The notes under the pieces were generated by a model. The model worked only from the letters and a program-made list of their open reading frames with translations. It did no database searches and was not told the DNA's origin. DNA of 64,000 bases, taken from an uncultured Bacteroides sp. Its GTDB lineage: Bacteria; Bacteroidota; Bacteroidia; Bacteroidales; Bacteroidaceae. Below, one piece after another: positions 18,742 to 27,790 of this stretch (the first letter of the stretch is position 1; each line of letters opens with the position of its first letter). The position numbers and the translations under genes were made by a program. The stretch is taken from NCBI RefSeq assembly GCF_963678425.1, contig NZ_OY782855.1, forward strand, positions 744,001 to 808,000, in the 5' to 3' direction.

Positions 18742-19464
18742 TTAGATATACTTAAGAATCTCCTCTACTAAAAGAAACACTCTTGTAGACGACTCTTCTT
18801 TTGCCGGATTAACCGATAAAGATTTCTCTACCGCAGGATGATCATTAGTATATCTCTCATATATTTTACGAGCTCTTTTTATTGCTAAATCAACCCTCCT
18901 CTCAGCATATCTTTTATCTATCCCACATAAAAGTGCAAAAAAGTTTTTATCAATCAATTTAGAATTATCAGAATCATAATATGCTCCAAAGGGAGTAATA
19001 TACTTATTTATCTTATCCCCATAATCATTCCTATGCAGCGATCCACCTTGGTGATCTTCAAAGTGTAAAAGCAACCAATATTCGAAGGCCTGATTGGAAC
19101 AAGCAACCTTCATATTATTTCTTTGTGCATTCTCTATTGCCGCATTAAAGCTTTGATTCGGGAAATCATCCTTATCAAAAACACACCACACCTCATCATA
19201 CTTATCTTTCTTGCTTAACAATATGGCACGTTCCACCAAGCTTTCCGTGTTATACCCCTCTCCCACTGGATACACCGTTGCAGTAGCAAGTCTGAATTGC
19301 CTGAAGTAAGAAGGTTCTGTGTTTTCACCTTCACAAACAATCAATATCTTTTTCTTTTTTGGAATTGATGGCATACTACGATTCAAAGAAGGAGTCTTTC
19401 TCATTCTTTCTTTATGAGCCATTCTCTCCTTCTCCTGCTCAGCAGTTTTATTTTTCATTCTCAT
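18742..19464 (-). CDS. rloB: RloB, TOPRIM-like partner of the RloA ATPase
   Basis: A 240-residue protein with the hallmark RloB motifs: EGENTEPSYF (45-54), a DxDD pattern VFDKDD (95-100), and FEYWLLLHF (127-135). Together these resemble a TOPRIM-type metal site. RloB was first described as an ORF linked to type I restriction loci, and related ATPase-TOPRIM pairs abort phage infection. The gene overlaps rloA by 17 bases, so translation is coupled. The N-terminal 38 residues are strongly basic. Confidence 0.87.
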   Translation of the reverse strand: MRMKNKTAEQEKERMAHKERMRKTPSLNRSMPSIPKKKKILIVCEGENTEPSYFRQFRLATATVYPVGEGYNTESLVERAILLSKKDKYDEVWCVFDKDDFPNQSFNAAIENAQRNNMKVACSNQAFEYWLLLHFEDHQGGSLHRNDYGDKINKYITPFGAYYDSDNSKLIDKNFFALLCGIDKRYAERRVDLAIKRARKIYERYTNDHPAVEKSLSVNPAKEESSTRVFLLVEEILKYI

Positions 19465-20761
19465 GATTCAGTGTTTTGTCGATCCTCACATTTATAAAAT
19501 CATCCAGATAAGGCACACCACCGTAAATACCATTAATATAATTTTGTTCAAACTGTTCATCCTTCCTGATTCCTTTAATGTCAGACAGCGAATAAAGCTT
19601 GCTCTCACCATACATATTTTTATCCACAAACCAAATTTGATCTCTACGTAATAGTTTGCTATCCAATAAGTTCGAATTATGCGTATTAAATATCAATTGA
19701 GCATTATTCGGATTTGTTTCTTTCGAATTAAATAAAGATATTAGCCGAGTCACCAAGTTTGGATGCAAGCGCGAATCGAGTTCATCAACAACAAGCGTAT
19801 ATCCGTTCATTAATGATTCTAAAATAGGACCAGTCAGGTAAAAGAACTTCTGAGTTCCATGAGATTCATCCTTTCTCATTAAAAATTCTCTGGAATCCAC
19901 CGGAGCATGCTCTGCATCATAAGCCTGATGTTTAGTTAATAAAGTCTGTGACTGAATATCGTCAAGAATCATCTTCTTAATATCCTGAGGCACTTTATCA
20001 GAATCGTCAAAACTAGCTTCTATTTCTTTTTTGCTAATATCCATTATTCCCAGATCTGCAAAGTTCAGGAATTCCATCACCCTCTTTTTATAGTCAGAAT
20101 CAACCAACTTCGATAGTATCATACCTTTATAACCGGTCTCATTAAGCCCTGAGATAGTTTTTAAGTTCTCATTAAAGAATGTCACAATTTCAATTCCTAC
20201 TGCATCATTAAACTGAGCAAGTGTAGTAATGAACAGAACATTATTTCTTACCAGATTTGCTTTCACAATCAACTCCCATGCTGCAAATTTCTTTTTATCA
20301 AAAGAGACTACGCCATCCTCATCCCTATAGAAAAGTTCAGATTCCCTTTTCTTCTCTTGCACGTACAACCATTCAGTAACCACTTTTTTCCTGGTAACCT
20401 CAAAGCCATAGCGATAAAGCTTTTCACCAATTAAAAACATTAGTTCAAAGCTACTTGGAGCAAGTTCACTTTCAGTATTCAGTCTAAACGGATCAGTATC
20501 TATTTCCTCCGAAGAAGCAGCATCTTTCGATGAGTTTACCACAAAATAGCGCATAAAGGCAAATGCATCAATCAACTTTGTTTTCCCGCTGGCATTTGCT
20601 CCATATACTACAGCATTCTTTAATAAGCGCAATGAAGGACTCTCAATATGAGCCACGTTTTCATCTTCGCGCGTCTTCTTATCGTAATTAGTGGCAACAA
20701 AACTAAAAATAGTTTCGTCTTTAAACACCTTGTAATTACAAACCGAGAACCTGATAATCAT
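19448..20761 (-). CDS. rloA: RloA, AAA15-type ATPase
   Basis: A 437-residue ABC-like ATPase of the AAA15/AAA21 group. The Walker A motif is GANASGKT (54-61), Walker B is LVVDELDSRLHP near 325-335, and the switch motif is NTHNSNLLD near 365. The family acts as a sensor in two-gene abortive-infection systems, and RloB or a TOPRIM partner is the effector. It is the first gene of rloAB and directly follows the type I restriction island, its known genomic neighbour. Confidence 0.88.
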   Translation of the reverse strand: MIIRFSVCNYKVFKDETIFSFVATNYDKKTREDENVAHIESPSLRLLKNAVVYGANASGKTKLIDAFAFMRYFVVNSSKDAASSEEIDTDPFRLNTESELAPSSFELMFLIGEKLYRYGFEVTRKKVVTEWLYVQEKKRESELFYRDEDGVVSFDKKKFAAWELIVKANLVRNNVLFITTLAQFNDAVGIEIVTFFNENLKTISGLNETGYKGMILSKLVDSDYKKRVMEFLNFADLGIMDISKKEIEASFDDSDKVPQDIKKMILDDIQSQTLLTKHQAYDAEHAPVDSREFLMRKDESHGTQKFFYLTGPILESLMNGYTLVVDELDSRLHPNLVTRLISLFNSKETNPNNAQLIFNTHNSNLLDSKLLRRDQIWFVDKNMYGESKLYSLSDIKGIRKDEQFEQNYINGIYGGVPYLDDFINVRIDKTLNHENEK

Positions 20762-20783
20762 AATCGTTTTTGTTAGTTTCTCA

Positions 20784-20818
20784 CAAATATATAAACAATA
20801 AACAAATTACGTACGTAA
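20784..20818 (-). promoter_or_regulatory. rloAB promoter with 12-bp palindrome
   Basis: On the minus strand TATATTTG (20791-20784) matches the Bacteroidetes -7 element TAnnTTTG, 23 bp before the rloA start. TTACGTACGTAA (20807-20818), a perfect palindrome, lies 15 bp further upstream, overlapping the expected -33 region, as an operator would. Confidence 0.5.
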
Positions 20819-20940
20819 AAATATTAATTATTTGTGTATTTTTCACAAAAACATCAAAAATACATTTTAAAGAAAGCCCTTTATAGATTACAGATATGTA
20901 ATTTAACAGCTTATTATTAAGAAGAGCCCACACCGCTTTT

Positions 20941-21136
20941 TTACTTCCTATAAGCAGGTTCCTTCACCTCCGCAGCTTTCGACATTACATTCACTTCCGG
21001 ATAAGGAATAATTTTCTCCTTGCTTCCGGTTGATTTTACTATCTCGTTATGAAAGTTGAGATACATAGCCTTAGCCATTTCGGACATTACCTGCTTGTAG
21101 AACTGTTCGTTTTCAAAGTTGCATTCATCAAATCAG
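20941..21136 (-). pseudogene. Unidentified C-terminal gene remnant after hsdR
   Basis: Directly beyond the hsdR stop the minus strand is open for 64 codons, with a normal amino-acid mix (FYKQVMSEMAKAMYLNFHNE, then KIIPYPEVNVMSKAAEV). It begins after a stop codon with no start, so it looks like the end of a deleted gene. An internal ATG would give a 48-residue product. I do not recognise the family. Confidence 0.4.
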
Positions 21137-21146
21137 AGCTAAAAGT

Positions 21147-24017
21147 TTATTCCCCACCAAACCCACTAATAAACGTATCGAAGAAACCTTTTATCTTATC
21201 TAGAATCCGTGAGCTTACTTTTTTGCGTTCCAGCAAGGTAGGTTTATCGCCATTGATCAAATCAAGAAGTTCGTCGCGTAGCGGTTCTCTTTGCGAGAAT
21301 AGATACTCGGATATCACCTTCTCTACCTTTTCGTCAGAGAGGTTTTCTTCAACACACAGTTTTCTGAAAGCTTCCTTTTGCTCTGCACTCCAAAATCTAT
21401 CAAATTCGTCGGGAATATCATCCGTATCTTCAATAGCAGGTAAATTCTCCTGAATAAACTTTTCTATCAGTTCACGTTTGCTTCTCAGTTGCGTTTCACC
21501 GGCAATCAGGTCAATAATCTCCTTCTTCATCTTCTCCCTCTCCTTCTCTGTGCCATCTTTCAAATTAGCCAGCAGTTTAAGGATATAAGCCACATTTATT
21601 TCGTCACGGTGAATCAGTTCCAGTTCAAAGTCCACATCATCAAGGATAGAAACCTTCTCCTTCTGATGGTCATTCTTCACCTTATCGTGTAGATCAAGAT
21701 ACTTGCCTTTGTAATCATTAAAAAGTTGTTCGTTCATTGACAGATGATCAAAACAAAAATCAGAGAAAGTAATCAGAATATTCTTCAACCGCATCAGCTC
21801 CCTGAAAGCCTTTACAAACTCCAATTCCTCATTTTCATCTTTTAGTTCATTTACACTGTCCACTGTTGGAGCCAACTTTTGCAACTCCGAGAATGCCTCA
21901 TTAAACATCTTTACATAATCCTCATAAGGCTGCATCATAATGGTCCCAGTCGCACTAATGTTCTCATTGGCATTCTTATTGCTGAACAGAGCAATGGCTT
22001 CATCCGTGGCTTCTTTCAAGTTGCGGAACACTACAATGTTTCCCTGCGATTTCTGTTCATTGAGAATGCGGTTAGTGCGAGAGTAAGCCTGTATCAACCC
22101 ATGATACTTCAGGTTCTTATCTACATACAGTGTGTTTAGAGTCTTACTATCAAAACCGGTAAGGAACATATTGACTACAAGTAATATATCAACCTGTCGT
22201 TCCTTCACCCTTTTAGAAATATCATTATAGTAATTATAAAAGGATACACTATCTTTGGTAGAAAAGTTCGTAGCAAACATTCTGTTATAATCACCAATAC
22301 ACTCATCCAGTTTTTCCCTGGTGTGCACATGCAAACCATACAAAGCCCTGGGCTCTTCCACAACCGAAAGCTCCTCAGGAAAGAATCCGTTGGCATCCTT
22401 ATCATCCTCATTGGCAGCATAACTAAAGATCGTTGCTATGCGTAAATTATGCTCACCCGCCTCCTTCCTTTTCTGTAGTATATCGTAATACCTTATCAGC
22501 GTCTCCACACTGTTTACACAAAACATAGCCGTAAACTCCCTGCTATAAGTTTTGCGGTTATGATTAGCCAGAATGTAATCAGCAATCATCTCCAACCTCT
22601 TAGGCGATTCCATCAGCTCCTTAGTGTCAATATCCTCCACCTCAATGTCGATATTGGTATTGCTTCCCTCTTTTGCCTTGTAGCGCCCCACGTACTCAAC
22701 CGAGAACTTCAACACATTCTCATCTTTGATGGCATCCGTAATAACATACTTATGCAAACATTCGTCGAACAACTCCTTAGTGGTCCTCTTACCCAGCTCG
22801 TTACTAATCGCATTCTCTGCGAATATTGGCGTACCGGTAAACCCAAACAGTTGAATGTTATTGAAATAGTTTTTAATCCGTATGTGCGTATCGCCAAACT
22901 GACTGCGGTGACATTCGTCGAAAATAAACACAATACGTTCATCCTTCAGCAACTCCATTTTCTTCTGGTGATATTGCTTACTGATGGCAGTGTTCAACTT
23001 CTGAATTGTGGTAACAATAAGCTTCGTATCATCCGTAAACTGCTGCACCAACTTATTGGTATTCTCCGTTCCGTCAATGCTTCCCTTGCTGAAACTGTTG
23101 AACTCCTTAGTAGTCTGATAATCGAGATCCTTTCTGTCCACCACAAAAACCACCTTCTTCACCTGAGGCATATTCATCAAAATCTGACTAGCCTTGAAAG
23201 AAGTAAGCGTTTTTCCGCTACCGGTGGTGTGCCATATATATCCATTCTTCACGGAATTCTGCACCCTGTCAATCAACGCTTCCACAGCAAAATACTGATA
23301 CGGCCTAAGCACCATCAGCGCTTTATTGGCCTCACTCAGCACAATATATTTGCAAATCATTTTAGACACATGGCAAGTGTCGAGGAATGAAAAAGCAAAC
23401 TTATCCAGCTGAGTAATCAGCTTGTTGTTCTTGTCGCTCCAGTAAAACGTTTGCTTAAACGAATCTCTTCTATTAGCGTAATACTTCGTATTCACCCCGT
23501 TGCTGATAACAAATATCTGCACATACTGAAATAAGCCCGTATTTTCTCCGTAAGAGTGCCGTTGATAACGGTTTGTCTGATTAAAAGCCTCTTTCAGCTC
23601 AATACCCCTGCGCTTCAGTTCAATCTGCACCAAAGGCAATCCGTTAACTAGCAGCGTTACATCGTATCTATTATCATACTTTCCTCTAATGGTAACCTGG
23701 CGAGTAACCTGAAACAAGTTCTGGCACCAGTTATCCTGATTGATAAATTCAAAATAAAGACTATCGCCATTGTCCCTGAAGATATGCTGTTTCTCTCGCA
23801 GCGTCTTCGCTTTGTCGAACACCGAGCCTTTGCTCAGAATGTTTAATACGCGGTCGAATTCCTTATCCGTAAGTTCAATATCATTGTGTTTCTCCAACTG
23901 TGTCTTTAAATTGGCCAGCAGCTCTTTCTCATTGCTCACCGGCACATACGTGTAGCCCAACAGTTGAAGCTGAGCCACCAGATTGTTTTCTAACAGTTGT
24001 TCGGGTTGTGTATTCAT
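21147..24017 (-). CDS. hsdR: Type I restriction enzyme R subunit
   Basis: HsdR is the ATP-driven translocase and nuclease of a type I restriction-modification complex. The N-terminal nuclease core shows Asp119 and Glu133-x-Lys135 (QIELK). The SF2 motor follows, with Walker A TGSGKT (265-270), DECH box (367-370) and the later motif VNMFLTGFDSKTLNTLYVDK. The C-terminal helical region binds HsdM. At 956 residues it is of normal size. It is separated from hsdM/hsdS by four extra genes, but same strand and short gaps suggest one operon. The next upstream gene ends 18 bases before. Confidence 0.95.
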   Translation of the reverse strand: MNTQPEQLLENNLVAQLQLLGYTYVPVSNEKELLANLKTQLEKHNDIELTDKEFDRVLNILSKGSVFDKAKTLREKQHIFRDNGDSLYFEFINQDNWCQNLFQVTRQVTIRGKYDNRYDVTLLVNGLPLVQIELKRRGIELKEAFNQTNRYQRHSYGENTGLFQYVQIFVISNGVNTKYYANRRDSFKQTFYWSDKNNKLITQLDKFAFSFLDTCHVSKMICKYIVLSEANKALMVLRPYQYFAVEALIDRVQNSVKNGYIWHTTGSGKTLTSFKASQILMNMPQVKKVVFVVDRKDLDYQTTKEFNSFSKGSIDGTENTNKLVQQFTDDTKLIVTTIQKLNTAISKQYHQKKMELLKDERIVFIFDECHRSQFGDTHIRIKNYFNNIQLFGFTGTPIFAENAISNELGKRTTKELFDECLHKYVITDAIKDENVLKFSVEYVGRYKAKEGSNTNIDIEVEDIDTKELMESPKRLEMIADYILANHNRKTYSREFTAMFCVNSVETLIRYYDILQKRKEAGEHNLRIATIFSYAANEDDKDANGFFPEELSVVEEPRALYGLHVHTREKLDECIGDYNRMFATNFSTKDSVSFYNYYNDISKRVKERQVDILLVVNMFLTGFDSKTLNTLYVDKNLKYHGLIQAYSRTNRILNEQKSQGNIVVFRNLKEATDEAIALFSNKNANENISATGTIMMQPYEDYVKMFNEAFSELQKLAPTVDSVNELKDENEELEFVKAFRELMRLKNILITFSDFCFDHLSMNEQLFNDYKGKYLDLHDKVKNDHQKEKVSILDDVDFELELIHRDEINVAYILKLLANLKDGTEKEREKMKKEIIDLIAGETQLRSKRELIEKFIQENLPAIEDTDDIPDEFDRFWSAEQKEAFRKLCVEENLSDEKVEKVISEYLFSQREPLRDELLDLINGDKPTLLERKKVSSRILDKIKGFFDTFISGFGGE

Positions 24018-24035
24018 TGTAAACTAAGGCATTTT

Positions 24036-24617
24036 TTATACTGATAGCATTTCAAGACTTTTTATAGTAGCTTCATTTGCTATTTTCAGAATTATATTCT
24101 CATTCCTTTTTAAATCCGTCAATAAGGAAGGTGTTAGCGTTGAGTTTCTAAAAGGAACATTTATCAATTTAGGGAAACCAGCAATTAAGTACGATGTATT
24201 CTTTTTAGTTATAATCCCTTTGCTTTTATAATAAGAATAAGTTGCCAGAAGCTGATCTTTCGCTTTAGGCAAATTATTTACGGCATTTTTACGCTCACAA
24301 TATTTCAGTTCCAGAAAAAGTATCCAGGAAGAATTAGTTGCAACAGATGGAAAAGTAACACATTCACATTGAGTTTGCGTTTTGCCGTCTTCATCTACAA
24401 AACTATAATTATCAAATATTACAGAATCTATTTTAATCGGCGAAGGGTTGTGCAAACAGAAAAACTCTATATCAGCGGGCAACTCAGTATTAACTTCAAC
24501 CGATCTTTTAATCTCCTCGTCTTTTGTCTTATCTGTATAATCAGCTATATAAATATCTTGTGCGTATGCCTTTATTTCGTGTTCAGGAAAAACTTCTTTA
24601 ATCTTCGTCTTTATCAT
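24036..24617 (-). CDS. Candidate PD-(D/E)xK-like protein coupled to an AAA ATPase
   Basis: A 193-residue protein that I cannot assign to a named family. A hydrophobic strand followed by Glu103-Leu-Lys105 (SWILFLELKYC) has the form of the ExK half of a PD-(D/E)xK nuclease site. An acidic residue in the preceding strands (Asp64 or Asp69) could complete it, and KAKDQL follows in the right place for the helix after the core. It overlaps the ATPase gene by 20 bases, so the two are translated together, and it precedes hsdR by 18 bases. The nuclease assignment is inference from the motif. Confidence 0.5.
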   Translation of the reverse strand: MIKTKIKEVFPEHEIKAYAQDIYIADYTDKTKDEEIKRSVEVNTELPADIEFFCLHNPSPIKIDSVIFDNYSFVDEDGKTQTQCECVTFPSVATNSSWILFLELKYCERKNAVNNLPKAKDQLLATYSYYKSKGIITKKNTSYLIAGFPKLINVPFRNSTLTPSLLTDLKRNENIILKIANEATIKSLEMLSV

Positions 24618-25848
24618 CCCCGTAATAATTTAGCATTTTATAGAAGTCGTCCATTACCTCCTTCATATTCTCATCAAAATAATTATCACTTATCAAACCA
24701 TCTTCTCCCTGAATAGTGTTATTTCTGCTCTCAGCCGTAGTTCTTAGTTCACCATCCTTTATCTCCCAAACGGATACTAACTCGGGGTTAATCCAAGAGT
24801 TTCGGCACGAAACCTCATTCTTTTCAGCTTCCGGCATTTTATCCTTTACCAGATATCCCATCATGCAATTATTTAGTGCATACAGGATATATGGGCTGTG
24901 GGTGGTAATAAGCATAGTATGTTTTTCATTGAGCAACATTGCATGTAAGATATAATACATTAAATCTCGCTGCGTTGAAGGGAAAAGGTTTTGTTCCGGC
25001 TCTTCTATAATAAACTGAGAATAATGATAATCACGAGAAACCAACATATCCAGTAACGTTAGAAGATGGTTTTTATCTATAGACTTGTCTCCCGAATTTC
25101 TTTTATCAACCAGACTATTGTATTCCTTAATCAAGAGATCTCGTTCTTCTACAGAAATAGGACGCGATTCATTGTATATGCCACGTGCCAGATAATCTAT
25201 CAGGGTAATTAATGGAACTAATGATTGCAATCCACTAGAAGCAACTCTAAGCTGCAATTCATTTCCATTTGTCAAAACCAATCTATCTATATCCTCACTT
25301 TCAGTATTAAAATATTCAACCCCTAAATCTAAGATTGACAGTTTATTATCTGCTGAATATTTTCTTTTAGCTTCATACCAATTTTGAATAAAATCCTGTA
25401 AGTTATCCTTATCCTCTGCATATTTCTTAAGATTAGGAACAACTGAAACAAAGTTTCTTTCGGCAGGAATATATATAACCTTTGAGGCTTCACCTCTTTG
25501 TAAATCATGAAAGCCAATGGTACACCTAAGCTGATTAGGATTATCTTTTTTTATCTTGAAAGAAATATGTGCTCCATTATAATCAATCACCGAATCAATC
25601 GTAAAATACGAACCTGATAAACGATGATAATCTTGTAACAATTTAAAATATCCTCCATTATTTATTCCTTCGCTAAAATCTTTTGTTTCTTTTTTAGCCA
25701 TCGACTTATCTAACCATGAACAAAAGCTAACTATCTTTGCTATCGTACTCTTCCCGCTACTTTGTGGCCCCATAATGATATTAACTTTGTTAAGTTCAAT
25801 ATCAACGTTTTTAATCGGACCTACATTCTTTATTATTAAGTGTGCCAT
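24598..25848 (-). CDS. AAA15/OLD-type ATPase inside the type I R-M operon
   Basis: The start is at ATG 25848 (MAHLIIKNVGPIKNVDIELN), with AAGAAAG just upstream; the longer frame to 25890 is unlikely. A 416-residue ATPase with Walker A GPQSSGKST (27-35), Walker B FIIEEPEQNLFP near 280, and a TTHSPYIL motif near 315. The same architecture drives several ATPase-effector defence pairs (OLD, PARIS, Rlo types). The overlapping downstream gene is the probable effector. It lacks the TOPRIM domain of classical OLD proteins. Confidence 0.82.
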   Translation of the reverse strand: MAHLIIKNVGPIKNVDIELNKVNIIMGPQSSGKSTIAKIVSFCSWLDKSMAKKETKDFSEGINNGGYFKLLQDYHRLSGSYFTIDSVIDYNGAHISFKIKKDNPNQLRCTIGFHDLQRGEASKVIYIPAERNFVSVVPNLKKYAEDKDNLQDFIQNWYEAKRKYSADNKLSILDLGVEYFNTESEDIDRLVLTNGNELQLRVASSGLQSLVPLITLIDYLARGIYNESRPISVEERDLLIKEYNSLVDKRNSGDKSIDKNHLLTLLDMLVSRDYHYSQFIIEEPEQNLFPSTQRDLMYYILHAMLLNEKHTMLITTHSPYILYALNNCMMGYLVKDKMPEAEKNEVSCRNSWINPELVSVWEIKDGELRTTAESRNNTIQGEDGLISDNYFDENMKEVMDDFYKMLNYYGDDKDED

Positions 25849-25919
25849 AACTTTCTTTTTTAATGCCAAATAAAATTCACATTTATGCAAAGATAATATA
25901 AACTAACTAAATTACTCAT

Positions 25920-26115
25920 CCAATTCACTTCAATTTCATCATGAATTACAAGTTGCCGCAAATATACTATTGCTTCTAATTGGCCAACAGCTTGTTGGCT
26001 AATTGGAGAACTATCTTTCAGCCCCAGAGCTTGTAATATCACCTAGTTACCCGAAGTGCGTTCAATAGCATTTCAACTACGGGGGTAACTTAGGGGGTGA
26101 CTTCGGGGGTAAGCT
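25920..26115 (-). pseudogene. Decayed C-terminus of an AlbA_2-type protein with TPEV repeats
   Basis: Read on the minus strand, three G-rich 14-bp units (GGGGGT on the plus strand at 26078, 26092 and 26106) encode LTPEVTP-stop-VTPVVEMLLNAL. A frameshift later the DNA gives LQALGLKDSSPIS. VTPEVTPEV linkers followed by a LGLKD helix-turn-helix are typical of AlbA_2 proteins in Bacteroidetes. Stops and frameshift show that it is not functional. Confidence 0.45.
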
Positions 26116-26120
26116 TGCTT

Positions 26121-26630
26121 TTAAACGTTAGTTTTCTCCTTAGCAAGATAGTTTGCTATAGCAGTTGAATAAACTACAGCGATCAGTCCAACAACAATTC
26201 TTATTCCTGCGGATATCAAAGAACTATTATTTTGTGCGCTCATCTGTAAAGTTTGAACATAGTTCCATATTTTATAGATAAAATCCGGGAAAGCCCATAC
26301 AATGATAATCAATCCCATCAGTACCAGAGCAATTTCATAAACCGACTTCCTGCTTACCGTAAATGGAACGTCTTGTTCAAAGTCGGACTGTTTACATATC
26401 ATTCTTACAATCATATCCGTTTTGAGAATAAAACAGAGATCGAGTAGAATCATAACGATAAATACAAAGAAAGAAACTCCTCCAAATAACATTTCATTCG
26501 AGCTAAAGCTTTTATTAAAAATCATAGCAGAAAGGTATGCCAGACTTCCTACAAGGAGCTGTATGATAGTCACAAGGAAGTATATTCCTAAAATCTTAAT
26601 GGCAATTTCATAGATATCAGACTTTTTCAT
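26121..26630 (-). CDS. Four-helix membrane protein in the R-M operon
   Basis: A 169-residue integral membrane protein with hydrophobic segments near residues 12-40, 47-68, 97-115 and 140-162 (for example VYEIALVLMGLIIIVWAFPD). No family is recognised. It sits between the RES-domain gene and the ATPase gene on the same strand. Small membrane proteins often accompany defence effectors, but no function can be stated. Confidence 0.65.
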   Translation of the reverse strand: MKKSDIYEIAIKILGIYFLVTIIQLLVGSLAYLSAMIFNKSFSSNEMLFGGVSFFVFIVMILLDLCFILKTDMIVRMICKQSDFEQDVPFTVSRKSVYEIALVLMGLIIIVWAFPDFIYKIWNYVQTLQMSAQNNSSLISAGIRIVVGLIAVVYSTAIANYLAKEKTNV

Positions 26631-26671
26631 AATAAGGTTATGTTAGTTCGTAATTTATTGTATCTTTTCTT

Positions 26672-27721
26672 TTAAAGTCCCATTTTTTCCCTTAGTTTTT
26701 CTTCTAATTGTCCAAGCAAAGAACATTGATAAGAATCTAATCCATGGTCTATGCCATGTCTTTCTATTATTGTTGCTACGTCTTCAGTCAATCTAATTTT
26801 TGTTTGAGAAGTAGTTTCTGTAATTTCAAATAAATCCCGAAGTTTATCACACCACCCACTTTCCTTACTTTCTTTAATGGGAAGTACAAAATTTTTTAAA
26901 TATTTTTTCTCTTTAAATAAACATTGCTCTTTACCATATACGGTAGAATTATACATAATTCCATCAAATTTCATATTTTCATTTGGTTCATTATTTCGAT
27001 GAATAATACAACTTAATACATTTTGTGGAATTATATATTCAGGTTTAAAATTATCGTTACTATTAGCCCTTAATGAACATACTAAAGGTAAAACTAAACT
27101 ATTAATTTCCATTCGACCAAAACAACTTCCATCGTATTCAGGTATAGACATATTAATTACATAAAGCTCTAATTTATTGTATACTAGAACTACATTACAT
27201 GTATCTATATTAGGGCGATTAGTCTCTTCCCAACAATCATATATAGAGCTTCCTAAATAAAGACTGGGAAATCCCGATATGCTATAACGTTCATTTGAAA
27301 CCAGTTTACGTTTCTCAAATGGAATATGAAACATCTCCTTTTCATTATATAAATCATACGTATCATTAGACCTTACTCTATAAAAGATTGTATTTGCTGG
27401 TATAACCTTTGCAGGAAGAGGATTTATTCGTTTAGTTCTATCGAAAAAAGTTGAAAATATAAGATCTCTACTTGTGGCTAAATCACCATTAAAAAAAGAT
27501 TTAATACTATTTTCTATTGCTGCATACAAATTTCTAATATTATCTTCTACCGTTCTAATCTGTACTGTCAACTGCTGTAACTCTGCCTCATCTATTTTCC
27601 TTAATAAATCAATTATACTTTTCTTTTGCGATTCTATTCTATCAATAATATATTTTTTTGATAATTCTTCATCTTCAACAAAAAGCGTTTCTAACTCTTG
27701 ATAAAATTCCGTAATATTCAT
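26672..27721 (-). CDS. RES-domain protein with helical N-terminal domain
   Basis: A 349-residue protein. Residues 1-100 are helical and charged. From ~108 the sequence follows the RES pattern: YRVR (Arg115), then NERYSISGFPSLYLGSS (Arg145, Tyr146) and the helix YDCWEE (Glu165). RES toxins of RES-Xre pairs destroy NAD+ using conserved Arg, Tyr, Glu and Ser residues. No Xre antitoxin is adjacent, and the long N-terminal extension resembles the helical domains found before RES in other defence-linked proteins. It lies 69 bases after hsdS. NADase activity is inferred. Confidence 0.62.
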   Translation of the reverse strand: MNITEFYQELETLFVEDEELSKKYIIDRIESQKKSIIDLLRKIDEAELQQLTVQIRTVEDNIRNLYAAIENSIKSFFNGDLATSRDLIFSTFFDRTKRINPLPAKVIPANTIFYRVRSNDTYDLYNEKEMFHIPFEKRKLVSNERYSISGFPSLYLGSSIYDCWEETNRPNIDTCNVVLVYNKLELYVINMSIPEYDGSCFGRMEINSLVLPLVCSLRANSNDNFKPEYIIPQNVLSCIIHRNNEPNENMKFDGIMYNSTVYGKEQCLFKEKKYLKNFVLPIKESKESGWCDKLRDLFEITETTSQTKIRLTEDVATIIERHGIDHGLDSYQCSLLGQLEEKLREKMGL

Positions 27722-27790
27722 TGTTTATTGTGTTTAAATAGATTTTTAGATGTCAGTTTTATCTTTCTCTTTCCAGTTATTCCTATCAAT

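Noticed and set aside
22560..23390. 276-codon plus-strand frame opposite hsdR
   Set aside because: It is wholly antisense to conserved hsdR coding sequence and has no recognisable product.
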